Below are positions 15,091 to 24,829 of a DNA stretch of 64,000 bases, in pieces. Position 1 is the stretch's first letter. Each line of letters begins with the position of its first letter. This DNA comes from Bacteroidales bacterium (lineage in GTDB: Bacteria; Bacteroidota; Bacteroidia; Bacteroidales; Muribaculaceae), in NCBI GenBank assembly GCA_014800685.1, contig JAAVFQ010000024.1:1-64000 (forward strand), written 5' to 3'. Below the pieces are notes generated by a model. The model had not been told where the DNA came from and ran no database searches. It worked only from the letters and a program-made list of their open reading frames with translations. Both the position numbers and the translations under genes were made by a program.

Positions 15091-17607
15091 TCACTTGCGG
15101 ATGATAACCTTCTTGCCGTTGATGATATAGAGACCTTCGGGGAGTGCGTTTACGTCAGCAGCCGCAGCGCCCTTGAGGATGACAACACCATTGATGCCGT
15201 ATACGTCGAAGCTTTCAGCGTCAGCGAAGATGCTGCTTACAGCGTCGGGGTTAGTTACGGTGTAGACTACCTTGAATGCCTCGTTAGACTGGCCATTGAT
15301 AGTCCAGGTGTTGGGATAGAGTTCGAGAGTCCACTCGCCGTTGCCGAGCTCGCCTGTGCCCTGAGTCTTGATGACGAGGACGTTATCCTTAGATGCTTCG
15401 TAGTCGATGAGGTAGCCGATAGAGAAGCCGTTGGCGGGATCTGCGGGAGTGAGAAGAATCATATACATATCCTCCTCGGCGGGTACGATTTCAGTTCCTT
15501 CGGAATAAGTGAAGGTGATAGTGCTGAGATCTTCCTGTTTTACGTTGCCGGCGGCAGGAGAGATTTCGGGAAGTTCCTGCTTGGGAAGAGCTACGGTGAA
15601 GCTCCAGGTGAGTTCCTGGTCGAAGGCAGCTCCGTCCACCTCGAATGAGCCTGCGGGAACGGTTACGGTCCATTCGCCGTCGCCGAGCATATCGAGAGTG
15701 AAGAGTGAAATGGTGTTAGCGCCCATGTTCATTGCGCCGAAGGCGTTCATGGTTTCGGGGCCTTCAAACTTCACGTTGGCAGCGGTGCCGACAAACTTAA
15801 CGTCCTTGGCACCGGAGAAGGTGACGAGAACCTCTTCAAGCTCCTCGTCTACAGTTTCGCCATCGGCGGGAGTGAGCTCGTATGTGAAGTCAACCTCCTT
15901 CTCGCCCTCTACAATCCAAGTGTGGGTGTAGGCGGTGAGTGAAGAAGAGCCGATCTTGAAGAAGCCGGCGGGGATGTTCATGGTGTAGGTACCTGGAGCG
16001 AGGGTAGCGTCCTCATCTTCGGGATTGAATATCATCATGATCATCTTGGCTACGGCAGCCTCGTCTGCAGTGGCCTCAACGTCCTGAATCTGGATGTAGG
16101 GGCTATTTGCATCGATAGCTACGCCGAATGCCTCGCCATTGAGAGTCATGGTCACCTTGTCGGTGGAAGCGGTGTTGATTGCCACATCGCCGTTGACATT
16201 AAGACCTGCCATCACCTGACCGTTTTCGGCCCAGGTGTTCTTCACGCTGGTCTCTTCGTTTGCATCGTCGGGGATGATAGAGACGAGTACATCTTCGAAT
16301 TTGGTCTCCTTGGAAGCGATGGTCCATTTGTGCTCGTAAGATGAGAGGTCCACACCGTCAAGAGTGAAGAAGCCCTTGGGAATAGAGAGCACATATTCGC
16401 CGGCTTCGGGTTCGCCCTCCTCTGTTTCGAGGAAGTTGATGATAATCATTTTTGAAGTGGCATCGTCGTCGCCTTCAGCCATGGGGTTGAAGCCACCGTC
16501 CTGGATGATGACGCCGTTAGCGGTGTAGTCATAGATACGCTTGCCTACCACTACGCCATCGCGCTTGAGGGTGATGGGATCCTCAGCTTCGCCGATGGCT
16601 ACGTTGCCCTTCACGTTGAGCTGCACATAGTAGTTGCCAGTGCTCCAGACGTCGAAGGCGGTAGCGTCCTCGATTTCGTCATCGGGAAGAATCATGGTGA
16701 TGACGTCTGCGAAGTCGGGAGCGCCAACGAAGTTGTAGGTAGCAGTGTAGGCTGCATTGTGCACGCCATCCTGAGTGAAGAAGCCTTCAGGGATAGTGAT
16801 GACATATTCACCGGTCTTGGGCTCGGCCATTCCGTTGGGCACTACATTGAAGACATAGTCGCCGAAGTCGAGCTCCACTTCTGCATCAGCTGCAGAGATA
16901 GGCTGACCGAAGGGCTGACCGTTGCAGGTGACTACGATGCTCTCCTTGCAGTCTTTGTTGACCTCTGTGGCTCCGGTGAAGTAATACTCAAAGCGGCAGA
17001 AGCCTGACATTCCCCAATAGGCCTGAGCTGAATACGAACCCTCAGCCTGAGGAATAATCATTCCACACATGTCTTCGAAAGACTTGACATTAGCAGCGCC
17101 ACCCTCTTTAGTGAATGTCACTTCGAGGTCAAGCCACTGAGCGTTTTTGCCCGAGGTGCCATCGGTCTTAATGATAACCTGAGACTGACCCTCAGCGTTT
17201 TCCCACTGAGTATAGGTGAAGTTTTCAATCTTGGGGAATGTTACTGTTCCGTTTGTAGAGGTATAGCCGGCATCGCGGTTCTGCTTGTCATTGATAAGCA
17301 CTTTGGTGACGAGACAACCCTCTGGAGCTGTCATCACCACCTGGTTCTCATGCTGAGAGAAGAGACGCATTTGCCATACATCGGCATTTTTCCATAGTTT
17401 GGGAACAGAGCCGGAGGGGGTATCAGCTCCATAGGTGAACGTGAATGAGAAATCACCGATTTTGCAGGACTCCACGGGCACGTAGTTGCCATTATCCACG
17501 GTACCTTTAATGTCGGTAGCATCATTCACGACCAACTTGACAGTATCGGCGCTTGCTATGGAGGTAGCACCGAGCATTACTGCCAAACTGAGTAGAATTT
17601 TTTTCAT
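15091..17607 (-). CDS. Large secreted repeat protein with C-terminal sorting-type tail, 838 aa
   Basis: A signal peptide (residues 1-20) precedes an acidic protein built of repeated beta-sandwich-like units of about 110-130 residues. Units close with PKTGEYVITIPEGFFTQDG, EAGEYVLSIPKGFFTLDG, APGTYTMNIPAGFFKIG and GEWTVTVPAGSFEVDG, each followed by a Y-x3-W strand. The C-terminus (ESFDVYGINGVVILKG...LPEGLYIINGKKVIIRK) is the same kind of tail as in the genes at 11923 and 43058. Function is unknown; a surface or secreted structural or binding role is inferred. A full 187-bp copy of the dispersed repeat lies in its leader, downstream of a consensus promoter (17938-17969). Confidence 0.8.
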   Translation of the reverse strand: MKKILLSLAVMLGATSIASADTVKLVVNDATDIKGTVDNGNYVPVESCKIGDFSFTFTYGADTPSGSVPKLWKNADVWQMRLFSQHENQVVMTAPEGCLVTKVLINDKQNRDAGYTSTNGTVTFPKIENFTYTQWENAEGQSQVIIKTDGTSGKNAQWLDLEVTFTKEGGAANVKSFEDMCGMIIPQAEGSYSAQAYWGMSGFCRFEYYFTGATEVNKDCKESIVVTCNGQPFGQPISAADAEVELDFGDYVFNVVPNGMAEPKTGEYVITIPEGFFTQDGVHNAAYTATYNFVGAPDFADVITMILPDDEIEDATAFDVWSTGNYYVQLNVKGNVAIGEAEDPITLKRDGVVVGKRIYDYTANGVIIQDGGFNPMAEGDDDATSKMIIINFLETEEGEPEAGEYVLSIPKGFFTLDGVDLSSYEHKWTIASKETKFEDVLVSIIPDDANEETSVKNTWAENGQVMAGLNVNGDVAINTASTDKVTMTLNGEAFGVAIDANSPYIQIQDVEATADEAAVAKMIMMIFNPEDEDATLAPGTYTMNIPAGFFKIGSSSLTAYTHTWIVEGEKEVDFTYELTPADGETVDEELEEVLVTFSGAKDVKFVGTAANVKFEGPETMNAFGAMNMGANTISLFTLDMLGDGEWTVTVPAGSFEVDGAAFDQELTWSFTVALPKQELPEISPAAGNVKQEDLSTITFTYSEGTEIVPAEEDMYMILLTPADPANGFSIGYLIDYEASKDNVLVIKTQGTGELGNGEWTLELYPNTWTINGQSNEAFKVVYTVTNPDAVSSIFADAESFDVYGINGVVILKGAAAADVNALPEGLYIINGKKVIIRK

Positions 17608-17638
17608 GCTGTCTTTGGTTTTAGTTATTATTGATTTA

Positions 17639-17825
17639 TAAGTATGTTCTAAGAGTGAAATGATTTGTGCAAGATGAAAACTGCTGTTTTATAAAACTTT
17701 TCCTTACGGGGAAATGTCTCAGTTGCCACTCAGACTGATATGGTTATATCCTCCCTCGCTTCGCCGTGAAATTATCCCGGGAATTACTTAGTTTTATATG
17801 TGCATCAATTTTTCTCACTTACTCA
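17639..17825 (-). repeat. Full-length copy of the TAAGTAAGT repeat family (187 bp)
   Basis: Read on the minus strand it starts TGAGTAAGTGAGAAAAATTG, contains the core ATTTCACGGCGAAGCGAGG, the hairpin GATAT-AACC-ATATC and GTCTGAGTGGCAAC, and ends AGAACATACTTA. The copies at 37147-37332 (+) and 47582-47768 (-) have the same length and core. It lies inside the predicted 5' untranslated leader of the 838-aa protein. Confidence 0.85.
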
Positions 17826-17937
17826 ATCATAATATTTGGTATAGGTATGAAAATCTAAATTAAGCTGTCAGCTCCGAAAGGGGGCTTGCGGGCTGTAAGG
17901 CAAACATTTGGTTTTGCTTCTGAGTTTGTTTATGGCG

Positions 17938-17969
17938 CAAATCTACAAATTAATTTTAATATACGCAAA
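17938..17969 (-). promoter_or_regulatory. Promoter of the 838-aa secreted protein gene
   Basis: Minus strand: TTTG (17966-17969), exactly 20 nt, then TAGATTTG (17938-17945). Transcription would start near 17931 and yield a leader of about 320 nt that includes the whole repeat element. Confidence 0.75.
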
Positions 17970-17991
17970 AAATTGATAGATTTTTAACATT

Positions 17992-18945
17992 TTAACGCAG
18001 CGCACGGTGGGGATTGGTAAGATAATCATCGTAGGCAAGGCGGATACCCTCCTGCAGTTCAGTGGAATAATTCCAACCGAGCGAGCGGGCCTTTCCCACG
18101 TCAAGGAGTTTGCGGGGGGTGCCGTTAGGGCGGGAAGTGTCCCAGAGTATTTCTCCCTCATATCCCACTATCCGGGCCACGAGGCGGGTAAGTTCGGCAA
18201 TGGAAATTTCCTTTCCGGTGCCGGCATTCACCGTTTCTTCGCCGGAATAATTATTCATAAGGAAGAGACAGAGGTCTGCAAGGTCGTCTACGTAAAGGAA
18301 CTCGCGGAGCGGAGAGCCATCTCCCCAGCAGGTGACGGAGGGGAGTCCCTCGGTCTTGGCACGATGAAAACGGTCGATAAGGGCCGGAAGCACATGGGAG
18401 TGCTCCGGATGATAATTGTCGTTGGGGCCGTAGAGATTGGTAGGCATCACTGAGATGAAGTCGGCACCATATTGCCGGCGCAGATAGGAGCAAAATTTCA
18501 GTCCGGAAATTTTGGCGAGGGCGTAGGCTTCATTCGTAGGCTCAAGGGCTGAAGTAAGCAGACAGTCTTCCGGCATGGGCTGGGGAGCGAGGCGCGGATA
18601 GATGCAGGAGGAGCCGAGGAAAAGGAGCTTGCGGCAGCCATTGCGCCATGCGGAGTTGATGACATTCATCTCAAGCATCATGTTGACATACATGAAGTCG
18701 GCCGGCGCATCGCGGTTGGCTATTATGCCTCCCACTTTAGCGGCTGCGAGAAACACATATTCCGGCTTCTCTTCGGCGAAGAATTTCTCCACCTCGGCCT
18801 GACGGGTGAGGTCAAGGTCGCTGTGGGAGCGGGTGATGATGTTGGAATATCCGGCCTTTTCGAGCGCCCTGACTATGGCCGAACCTACCATCCCTTTATG
18901 CCCGGCTACGAAAATTTTAGCATCTTTCTCCATGACGATATACAC
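17992..18945 (-). CDS. fcl: GDP-L-fucose synthase, 317 aa
   Basis: This short-chain dehydrogenase epimerises and reduces GDP-4-keto-6-deoxymannose to GDP-L-fucose with NADPH. It shows the nucleotide-binding GHKGMVGSA near the N-terminus, the GSSCIYP serine strand, the catalytic YALAK and the NVG-type substrate segment (GTGKEISIAELT) near the end. The ATG at 18933 (MEKDAKIF) is an equally good start. It lies 9 bp after gmd, whose product it uses, so the pair makes GDP-fucose for surface glycans, as common in gut Bacteroidales. Confidence 0.95.
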   Translation of the reverse strand: MYIVMEKDAKIFVAGHKGMVGSAIVRALEKAGYSNIITRSHSDLDLTRQAEVEKFFAEEKPEYVFLAAAKVGGIIANRDAPADFMYVNMMLEMNVINSAWRNGCRKLLFLGSSCIYPRLAPQPMPEDCLLTSALEPTNEAYALAKISGLKFCSYLRRQYGADFISVMPTNLYGPNDNYHPEHSHVLPALIDRFHRAKTEGLPSVTCWGDGSPLREFLYVDDLADLCLFLMNNYSGEETVNAGTGKEISIAELTRLVARIVGYEGEILWDTSRPNGTPRKLLDVGKARSLGWNYSTELQEGIRLAYDDYLTNPHRALR

Positions 18946-18954
18946 TGAGGGGGA

Positions 18955-20055
18955 TTACTTCACTATTCCTTTTTCGAGATATTCTACGAGATTGAGTTTT
19001 ATATGCTCGTCGGCACGTTCGAGAGCCACTTTCTTCATGTCGGACTCTACCATGATTCTGACGAGTTCCTCAAAGGGTGTCTTTTGGGGATTCCAGTTGA
19101 GTTCGCGCTTGGCCTTCGAGGGGTCACCCCATAGGTTGACGACGTCAGTGGGGCGATAGAAGTCGGGAGAGACCTCTACGAGCACTTTGCCTGTCTTGAC
19201 ATCGATGCCCTTCTCATTCTCACCCTCACCCTCCCAGCGGAGTTCTATACCGGCGAAGCGGAAAGCGAGGGTGGCAAATTCGCGCACGGAGTGCTGATCG
19301 CCTGTCGCGATGACGAAGTCTTCCGGCCGGTCGTTCTGCAAAATAAGCCACATGCATTCCACATAGTCGCGGGCGTATCCCCAATCGCGGAGTGAGGAGA
19401 GGTTGCCCAGATAGAGCTTCTCCTGCTTGCCTTGCGCTATTCGGGCAGCCGCCAGAGTGATTTTGCGGGTGACGAAGGTCTCACCGCGTCGCTCAGACTC
19501 ATGATTGAAGAGGATGCCGGAGCAGCAGAACATATTGTAGGCCTCACGATATTCCTTGACTATCCAGAAGCCGTAAAGCTTGGCCACGGCGTATGGGGAA
19601 TAGGGATGAAAAGGAGTCTCTTCATTCTGGGGCACCTGCTCCACTTTGCCGTAAAGCTCGGAGGTAGATGCCTGATAGATTCTTGTCTTCTCGGTGAGAC
19701 CGAGCTGTCTCACGGCCTCAAGAATACGCAGCACGCCGGTAGCATCGACCTGCGCCGTATATTCGGGACAATCAAAGGAGACCTGGACGTGGCTCTGCGC
19801 AGCCAGGTTGTAGATTTCATCGGGGCGCACTTTTGAGATGACCTGCATTATAGACATGGAGTCCGAGAGGTCGGCATAATGGAGATGAAAATCGGGATTC
19901 CCCTCCAGATGAGCTATTCTCTCGCGGAAATCTACCGAAGAGCGGCGAATGGTGCCGTGCACTTCATATCCCTTTTCAAGAAGGAATTCTGCAAGGTAGG
20001 AGCCGTCCTGGCCGGTGACGCCTGTGATAAGCGCTATCTTTTTCTCTTGATTCAT
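18955..20055 (-). CDS. gmd: GDP-mannose 4,6-dehydratase, 366 aa
   Basis: Gmd converts GDP-D-mannose to GDP-4-keto-6-deoxymannose. The NADP-binding motif [15 protein letters not shown] starts at about residue 10, the catalytic region [20 protein letters not shown] contains the YxxxK pair, and the family segment [17 protein letters not shown] follows. Length is normal. It ends one base away from the CpsB-like gene's stop region and just before fcl, so gmd-fcl lie at the 3' end of the polysaccharide operon. Confidence 0.97.
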   Translation of the reverse strand: MNQEKKIALITGVTGQDGSYLAEFLLEKGYEVHGTIRRSSVDFRERIAHLEGNPDFHLHYADLSDSMSIMQVISKVRPDEIYNLAAQSHVQVSFDCPEYTAQVDATGVLRILEAVRQLGLTEKTRIYQASTSELYGKVEQVPQNEETPFHPYSPYAVAKLYGFWIVKEYREAYNMFCCSGILFNHESERRGETFVTRKITLAAARIAQGKQEKLYLGNLSSLRDWGYARDYVECMWLILQNDRPEDFVIATGDQHSVREFATLAFRFAGIELRWEGEGENEKGIDVKTGKVLVEVSPDFYRPTDVVNLWGDPSKAKRELNWNPQKTPFEELVRIMVESDMKKVALERADEHIKLNLVEYLEKGIVK

Positions 20056-20771
20056 CAGATGGAGTTTTTGGCAATTTCGAGCATACGCTTTGCAGCGCCG
20101 GAAGTGATTTCAGATTCGGTGATGCCGTTGACATATTTAAGATTATGCGAGTCGGAGCCGAAGACATTGATGTAGCCCTTCTTGAGGAGCCATTCGGCTT
20201 TCTGCTTGGCGGCGTCGCCGTAGAAGCCTCCGAGCGAGCCATAGTTAATCTGAAACTTTATGCCCTCGGCGTGCAGGTCGTCATAGTCCTCCTTATCCAT
20301 ATATATATATCGTTCCGGATGGGCGAGGAGAGGCTGAAGCCCTTTGATCTTAATCTGACGAAGAAGACCGCGGAAGTTGTGAGGAGGGGTGAAATAAGAG
20401 GTCTCCACAAGAAGATGGTCGCCCTTCTCGCCTATCGGGAGAAGATTGCCCTTGCGCAGTCTCTCCTCAAAGAGTGGGTCGAGCATATTTTCGGCGGCGA
20501 GATTCAGCTGGATTTTACCTGTGTAGGCCTGACGCAGCTCTTCGAAAATCTCTCGGAGACGGGCAGGCTCGTTGGGAAATTCCTCCATGATGTGAGGAGT
20601 AAGCCAAAGCCGGCTGACTCCGTAAGACTCCATAATGGAGAGAGCCTCCAGTGAGTCTTCCATGGTGCGGAATCCGTCATCCACACCGGGAAGTATATGG
20701 GAATGATAATCGGTGGCGCCACTGAGGAAGCCGGCATCCTTGACTTTTTTATTGCGAGAGAATAGTCCCAT
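20055..20771 (-). CDS. CpsB/YwqE-type protein tyrosine phosphatase (PHP fold), 238 aa
   Basis: The PHP metal motifs are clear: [13 protein letters not shown] (H23, H25), LLVETSY and HPERYIY, and FGSDSHN close to the C-terminus. Proteins of this family dephosphorylate the tyrosine tail of the Wzc-type autokinase, which is encoded 143 bp upstream. This is a typical kinase and phosphatase pair controlling polysaccharide chain assembly. A hairpin terminator (20855-20903) lies between the two, so expression of this gene may depend on readthrough. Confidence 0.9.
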   Translation of the reverse strand: MGLFSRNKKVKDAGFLSGATDYHSHILPGVDDGFRTMEDSLEALSIMESYGVSRLWLTPHIMEEFPNEPARLREIFEELRQAYTGKIQLNLAAENMLDPLFEERLRKGNLLPIGEKGDHLLVETSYFTPPHNFRGLLRQIKIKGLQPLLAHPERYIYMDKEDYDDLHAEGIKFQINYGSLGGFYGDAAKQKAEWLLKKGYINVFGSDSHNLKYVNGITESEITSGAAKRMLEIAKNSI

Positions 20772-20854
20772 TATAGTAAGCAGTTTTTTTATTTTGAGTA
20801 AGTGAGAGTAGCAAGTATTGAATACTTAGCCGGCGACATCCGGAACGGCATATA

Positions 20855-20903
20855 GAAAAAGGCAAAGAGGCTGCGCCGAAGAAATCTCGGTCACAGCCTC
20901 TTG
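20855..20903 (-). terminator. Terminator-like hairpin after wzc
   Basis: Minus strand: AAGAGGCTGTGACCGAGA pairs with TTCGGCGCAGCCTCTT with mismatches, followed by TGCCTTTTT. It could partially attenuate the downstream cpsB-gmd-fcl genes. Confidence 0.65.
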
Positions 20904-20914
20904 GTCTATGTTCT

Positions 20915-23461
20915 TTATTCGGAGTCGTCCGAATCGTGATAATAATTGTAATAGCCGTAACCACCGTAATAGGAATGTTTCTTCCCGTAATATCCATAGT
21001 AGGATTTGCCGTAGTAGGAAGAATCTGATGGCACGGTGCCATTGAGGAGCAGACAGAGATGTTTGAAATGCTTGACTTCGGTAAGGTCAAGGAGGTCTCT
21101 AAGCAGATTTTTGGAGAAGAGGCCGGCTCTTACCACGAAGATCGTACGGTCGGCGTAGGGGGCGAAAATCATGGTATCCACGACTATATTGACCGGCGGA
21201 CAGTCTATGAAAATATAGTCATATTCCTTCTTGGCCTCCGTCATGAGACGCTCCAGACGCGGACCCTCAAGCAGCTCGGCGGGGTTGGGCGGCAGCTTAC
21301 CCACGGGGAGAATGTCAAGGTTGGGATGGTCGGGAACGTTGATGACATATTCGTTCCAGTTATCGGTGTCGCCACGCAGGAAGTTGGAGATACCGTGCGA
21401 GGGCTCGCCCACCATCATTGAAGTTGAGCCGTGGCGCATATCGCCGTCTATGATGAGCACACGCTTGTGCTTGAGAGCAAAGGAGGCACCGAGGTTGGCG
21501 GTAAGGAATGATTTTCCTGAGCCGGGATTGAAAGAGGTAGTGATGATGACGCTACCCTCACCATCATGCTTCTCGGTCATGAAGTCAAGGTTATTACGGG
21601 TGACGCGGAAGGCCTCGTTGATGACGCTTCGGTTACCCTCCCTGACGATGATAGGCACAGGCGACTCCTTCTCCTTATCCTTTCGGGACTCACGCTTTCT
21701 GAATCTCTTGAGAAATTTGAACTTCGGCAGCGGGGAAGTCTTGTGGTCGTAAGGAATCTCGCCGGCGTATGGGAGAGGAATCATGTCGAGGTCTTCTCTT
21801 GAGTGAACCTTGGTGTCAAGTCGCATCATGAGGAAGATATAGAGAGCCGGGATAGCGAGGCCGATGAGAAAACCACCGACAGTGATGACTCCCTTTCTGG
21901 GGGCGATGGGATAGTGAGAAGGGGTGGGAGGAGTGATCACGCGGGTGTTGTGAGCGGTGAAGGCCTGCGTAAGCTCATTCTCCTCAAGCTTCTGGAGAAG
22001 GAACATATAGAGCGACTCCTTTACCTTCTGCTGACGCTCGGCCGAGAGGAGATATTTGGCCTGACCGGGAGCTGAGGCCACGTGAGAGCGAGAATCGCTG
22101 AGCGACGTTTCGGTATTTGCCAGTGAGGTGTTGAGAGAGACAATACGCGAGTTGACGGCCTTGATGATTGACTCACGGATGCCGCGAAGCGCATTGTTAT
22201 AATCCTGAACCACCGGATGAGACTCCGAAGAGTTGGCCAGATAGTTGTCGCGGTCAAGAAGCATATTGTTATACTTATTGATCTGCGTCTCAATGTCAAG
22301 GTCGCCGATGCCGGTATTGGCAGGAATCACGGAGTTGGCGTAAGAGGGGTTGGTGAGATAGTCTCTCACGTATTTGGCCATGGCGAGACGGTTGTTGAGC
22401 TCAAGGAGCTGCTGGTCGGTAGCCATCGATTTGCTGAAGTAGACGCTTGCAGTCTCGTCCACGTTGGGCACCATGTTGTCCTCCTTATAAGTAGATATGT
22501 CGGAGTCTACCGTGCCAAGTTCCTTTTCAATAACGATGAGGCGGTCGTGAATGAATCGTGAAGTGGCCACCGCCACCTGATTCTTATCAGCTACCCACTC
22601 TTCATTATACATTTCTATAATGCCATTGAGCACAGCCTTGGCGCGCTCTGTGTTGACGTCGGTGATGGAGAGGTCTATGACGTCGGCATATTTATTAGGC
22701 TGCGAGCCTGACATCCGCTTATAAAAATCGTCAGACGCGCTGCTGAACGGATTGTGAAATACCTGGATAGTAACGTTTTTGGTAAGCTTACCGGTAAACT
22801 TAGCGTTGGGGCGGATGATGACTCGGCCGATAGGCGACTTGTGAGCGTCGAAACCTGTGCGGGTGGAGAGGACGCTGTTATAGGTGACGAGATCCTCATT
22901 CTCCACCTTCTTTTCAAACTTGGAGAGAGTGCATTGACCGTCGGGTTTGAGGGTCACGATGAAAGAGGCATACTCTTCAGGCTTAATATCAGGCAGCTCC
23001 ACGTCGATGGGGAGAGTGGTGCCGTAAAGAGTGGTAGGATGAAAGCTGCCGGGCTCCTGATAGTCCATCTGGAGATTGAGTCTGCGCACCACACGCTCCA
23101 TAAGGGCCGGAGAGGTGAAGGCGAAGAGCTCATTATCCACATCAGTGCTTGAGGCCACAAGGCCCATTGAGGAGAATGCATTGGAGATGTCGGAAGAGGC
23201 TCCGGACTGTTGATTCTTAATCAGGACGCTGGCAGAGCAAGAATAGACGGGCTCCTGGCGCAGGGCGTAGAAGACGGCTATGCCGGTGCAAATCACAACG
23301 GACAGCACGAACCATGGCCAGCGGCGCATACACTTGTAGAAGAAGTCCATAAAATGGAACAAATCCATTTTGGCCTCGCTGGTAGTGGCCTGCTGCTGAG
23401 GAGCAGGGGTGCTATTCAACGTCTGCTCGACGTTCTGATTCTGGAGTTCTTGAGAATCCAT
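20915..23461 (-). CDS. Polysaccharide co-polymerase and tyrosine autokinase, Wzc-like, 848 aa
   Basis: An N-terminal Wzz domain is bounded by two membrane segments (WFVLSVVICTGIAVFYAL at about 54-71 and GVITVGGFLIGLAIPALYIF at about 525-545). The cytoplasmic kinase domain has Walker A (NPGSGKSFLTANLG, about 640-653), Walker A' (VLIIDGDMRHG) and Walker B (YIFIDCPPV). The C-terminus is a tyrosine cluster (more than ten Tyr in the last 35 residues) that is the autophosphorylation site in this family. It controls chain length and export with the Wza-like protein encoded 37 bp upstream. Expected in the inner membrane. Confidence 0.95.
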   Translation of the reverse strand: MDSQELQNQNVEQTLNSTPAPQQQATTSEAKMDLFHFMDFFYKCMRRWPWFVLSVVICTGIAVFYALRQEPVYSCSASVLIKNQQSGASSDISNAFSSMGLVASSTDVDNELFAFTSPALMERVVRRLNLQMDYQEPGSFHPTTLYGTTLPIDVELPDIKPEEYASFIVTLKPDGQCTLSKFEKKVENEDLVTYNSVLSTRTGFDAHKSPIGRVIIRPNAKFTGKLTKNVTIQVFHNPFSSASDDFYKRMSGSQPNKYADVIDLSITDVNTERAKAVLNGIIEMYNEEWVADKNQVAVATSRFIHDRLIVIEKELGTVDSDISTYKEDNMVPNVDETASVYFSKSMATDQQLLELNNRLAMAKYVRDYLTNPSYANSVIPANTGIGDLDIETQINKYNNMLLDRDNYLANSSESHPVVQDYNNALRGIRESIIKAVNSRIVSLNTSLANTETSLSDSRSHVASAPGQAKYLLSAERQQKVKESLYMFLLQKLEENELTQAFTAHNTRVITPPTPSHYPIAPRKGVITVGGFLIGLAIPALYIFLMMRLDTKVHSREDLDMIPLPYAGEIPYDHKTSPLPKFKFLKRFRKRESRKDKEKESPVPIIVREGNRSVINEAFRVTRNNLDFMTEKHDGEGSVIITTSFNPGSGKSFLTANLGASFALKHKRVLIIDGDMRHGSTSMMVGEPSHGISNFLRGDTDNWNEYVINVPDHPNLDILPVGKLPPNPAELLEGPRLERLMTEAKKEYDYIFIDCPPVNIVVDTMIFAPYADRTIFVVRAGLFSKNLLRDLLDLTEVKHFKHLCLLLNGTVPSDSSYYGKSYYGYYGKKHSYYGGYGYYNYYHDSDDSE

Positions 23462-23498
23462 ATAGAGTAAGTTGTCTTTTCGTTTACGGTGAAATGGA

Positions 23499-24362
23499 TT
23501 ATTTTACTATAAGAACGGCTATTGAAGTCAAAAGAGAAGCCACCGATACCCAGAAACTTGCTGAAAGCACGTTGTTGCCGTTTACAGTTGTCTGACGTTT
23601 TCTCACTGAGTTAGGCTCTACATAGACTACGTCATTCTGCTGGAGGTAATATGCCGGGGAGTTCATCACCTGCTGGGCGTTGGTGAGGTCAAGGCGATAC
23701 GTGGAGCGCTTGCCATTCTCTTCACGGATGACGAGGACATTTTCACGCTGACCCTGAATGGTAAGGTCGCCTGCGAGTGCAAGCGCGTCAAGGATGGTGA
23801 GCCGGTCTCTGTTAATAGTATAGCGGCCGGGGCTTGACACCTCTCCGAGAATGTTGACACCCGTATTGACAAACTCTATGGTGACCACTGCGTCTTTGAG
23901 AAGACCGCGGCCGGCGAGCTCGCCCTTAATATAGCCGGCAAGTTCGGAGCGCGTCATTCCGGCCACGTGGAGGCTGCCGAGTACGGGAAATTCGATATTT
24001 CCTGCCTCATTGACCGTGTAGTAGCCCATATTATCAGATGTGGAGTTGGTGGAAAGGGAGGCTCCGTCACGCTTGTAAGTGTGGGTGACCTGGCCCAATC
24101 GGGAGGAGGCAACCGACAGGTTAAATATCGAACTCATCTCAGGGTCTTTTGAGGTCACGAGAATCATTAACTTATCTTCGGGCTGCACCTTGATTGAGGC
24201 AGCCTTGGTCTGCGCTTCTGTCACTATGGTGTCTATGTCCTGAAAATAGGTCACACTCTTAGGCGTGGAACATGAAGAGAGGACAGCCGCCAGGAAAAGT
24301 GCCCATACCGCTGTCAGTTTTATCAATTTCCTTGTGATCAGCATATTCGCTTTAATTTGCAA
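23499..24362 (-). CDS. Polysaccharide export outer membrane lipoprotein, Wza-like, 287 aa
   Basis: A lipoprotein signal (LAAVLSSCSTPKS) precedes a Poly_export domain (about 55-150, VQPEDKLMILVTSKDPEMSS ... YYTVNEAGNIEFPVLGSLHVAGMT) and a SLBB domain (NILGEVSSPGRYTINRDRLTILDAL). A hydrophobic C-terminal segment (WVSVASLLTSIAVLIVK) is typical of the Bacteroidales form. It forms the outer-membrane exit for polysaccharide. An alternative start is MLITRKLIK (codon 8). It is the first gene of the operon, 360 nt downstream of a consensus promoter. Confidence 0.93.
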   Translation of the reverse strand: MQIKANMLITRKLIKLTAVWALFLAAVLSSCSTPKSVTYFQDIDTIVTEAQTKAASIKVQPEDKLMILVTSKDPEMSSIFNLSVASSRLGQVTHTYKRDGASLSTNSTSDNMGYYTVNEAGNIEFPVLGSLHVAGMTRSELAGYIKGELAGRGLLKDAVVTIEFVNTGVNILGEVSSPGRYTINRDRLTILDALALAGDLTIQGQRENVLVIREENGKRSTYRLDLTNAQQVMNSPAYYLQQNDVVYVEPNSVRKRQTTVNGNNVLSASFWVSVASLLTSIAVLIVK

Positions 24363-24634
24363 AGTATTATATCCTCCGGAATATCGCTCCGAAGATTGTA
24401 GGTCAGTTCTTTTCTGCCAAGGCCTCGCTAATTTTTCTCGCGTGCTTGATTCAGCTATCGCTTAAAAAATCTTTGCAGTGACTTCACATCACTTGATTTT
24501 CTGCTTCTGCAGCTTAAAAAGGCTGCTTTACAGAAATTCCGAGCCCGCTTCGCGCCCCGATCTGCACTCCTGAATTATTATAGCCTTCACGATACGCCAC
24601 AATAATTACAAGCCACAGACCATAAGCTATCACA

Positions 24635-24660
24635 CTGCATATCAAAATTTTAATATGCAG
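24635..24660. promoter_or_regulatory. Perfect inverted repeat in the polysaccharide-operon leader
   Basis: CTGCATAT (24635-24642) and ATATGCAG (24653-24660) flank a 10-base AT-rich loop. It lies within the predicted 360-nt leader of the wza gene and could be an RNA hairpin or protein site. Confidence 0.45.
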
Positions 24661-24722
24661 TCCCACCATCCCGGGCGCACACTACAACAGGTATCTTGAG
24701 CCGTGCGCACACAATGGGACTG

Positions 24723-24754
24723 CAAATTTACGAAATTTTCCTGACATACACAAC
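24723..24754 (-). promoter_or_regulatory. Promoter of the polysaccharide (wza-wzc) operon
   Basis: Minus strand: GTTG (24751-24754), 20 nt, then TAAATTTG (24723-24730). The start codon of the first gene is 360 nt downstream, which is an unusually long leader. Confidence 0.65.
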
Positions 24755-24829
24755 CCTTACCACTGCACAGCTCCCCTCTCACCGACCTTGCCACAGCAGT
24801 CAAGACCGCGATTGACGATGCTCACAAAC

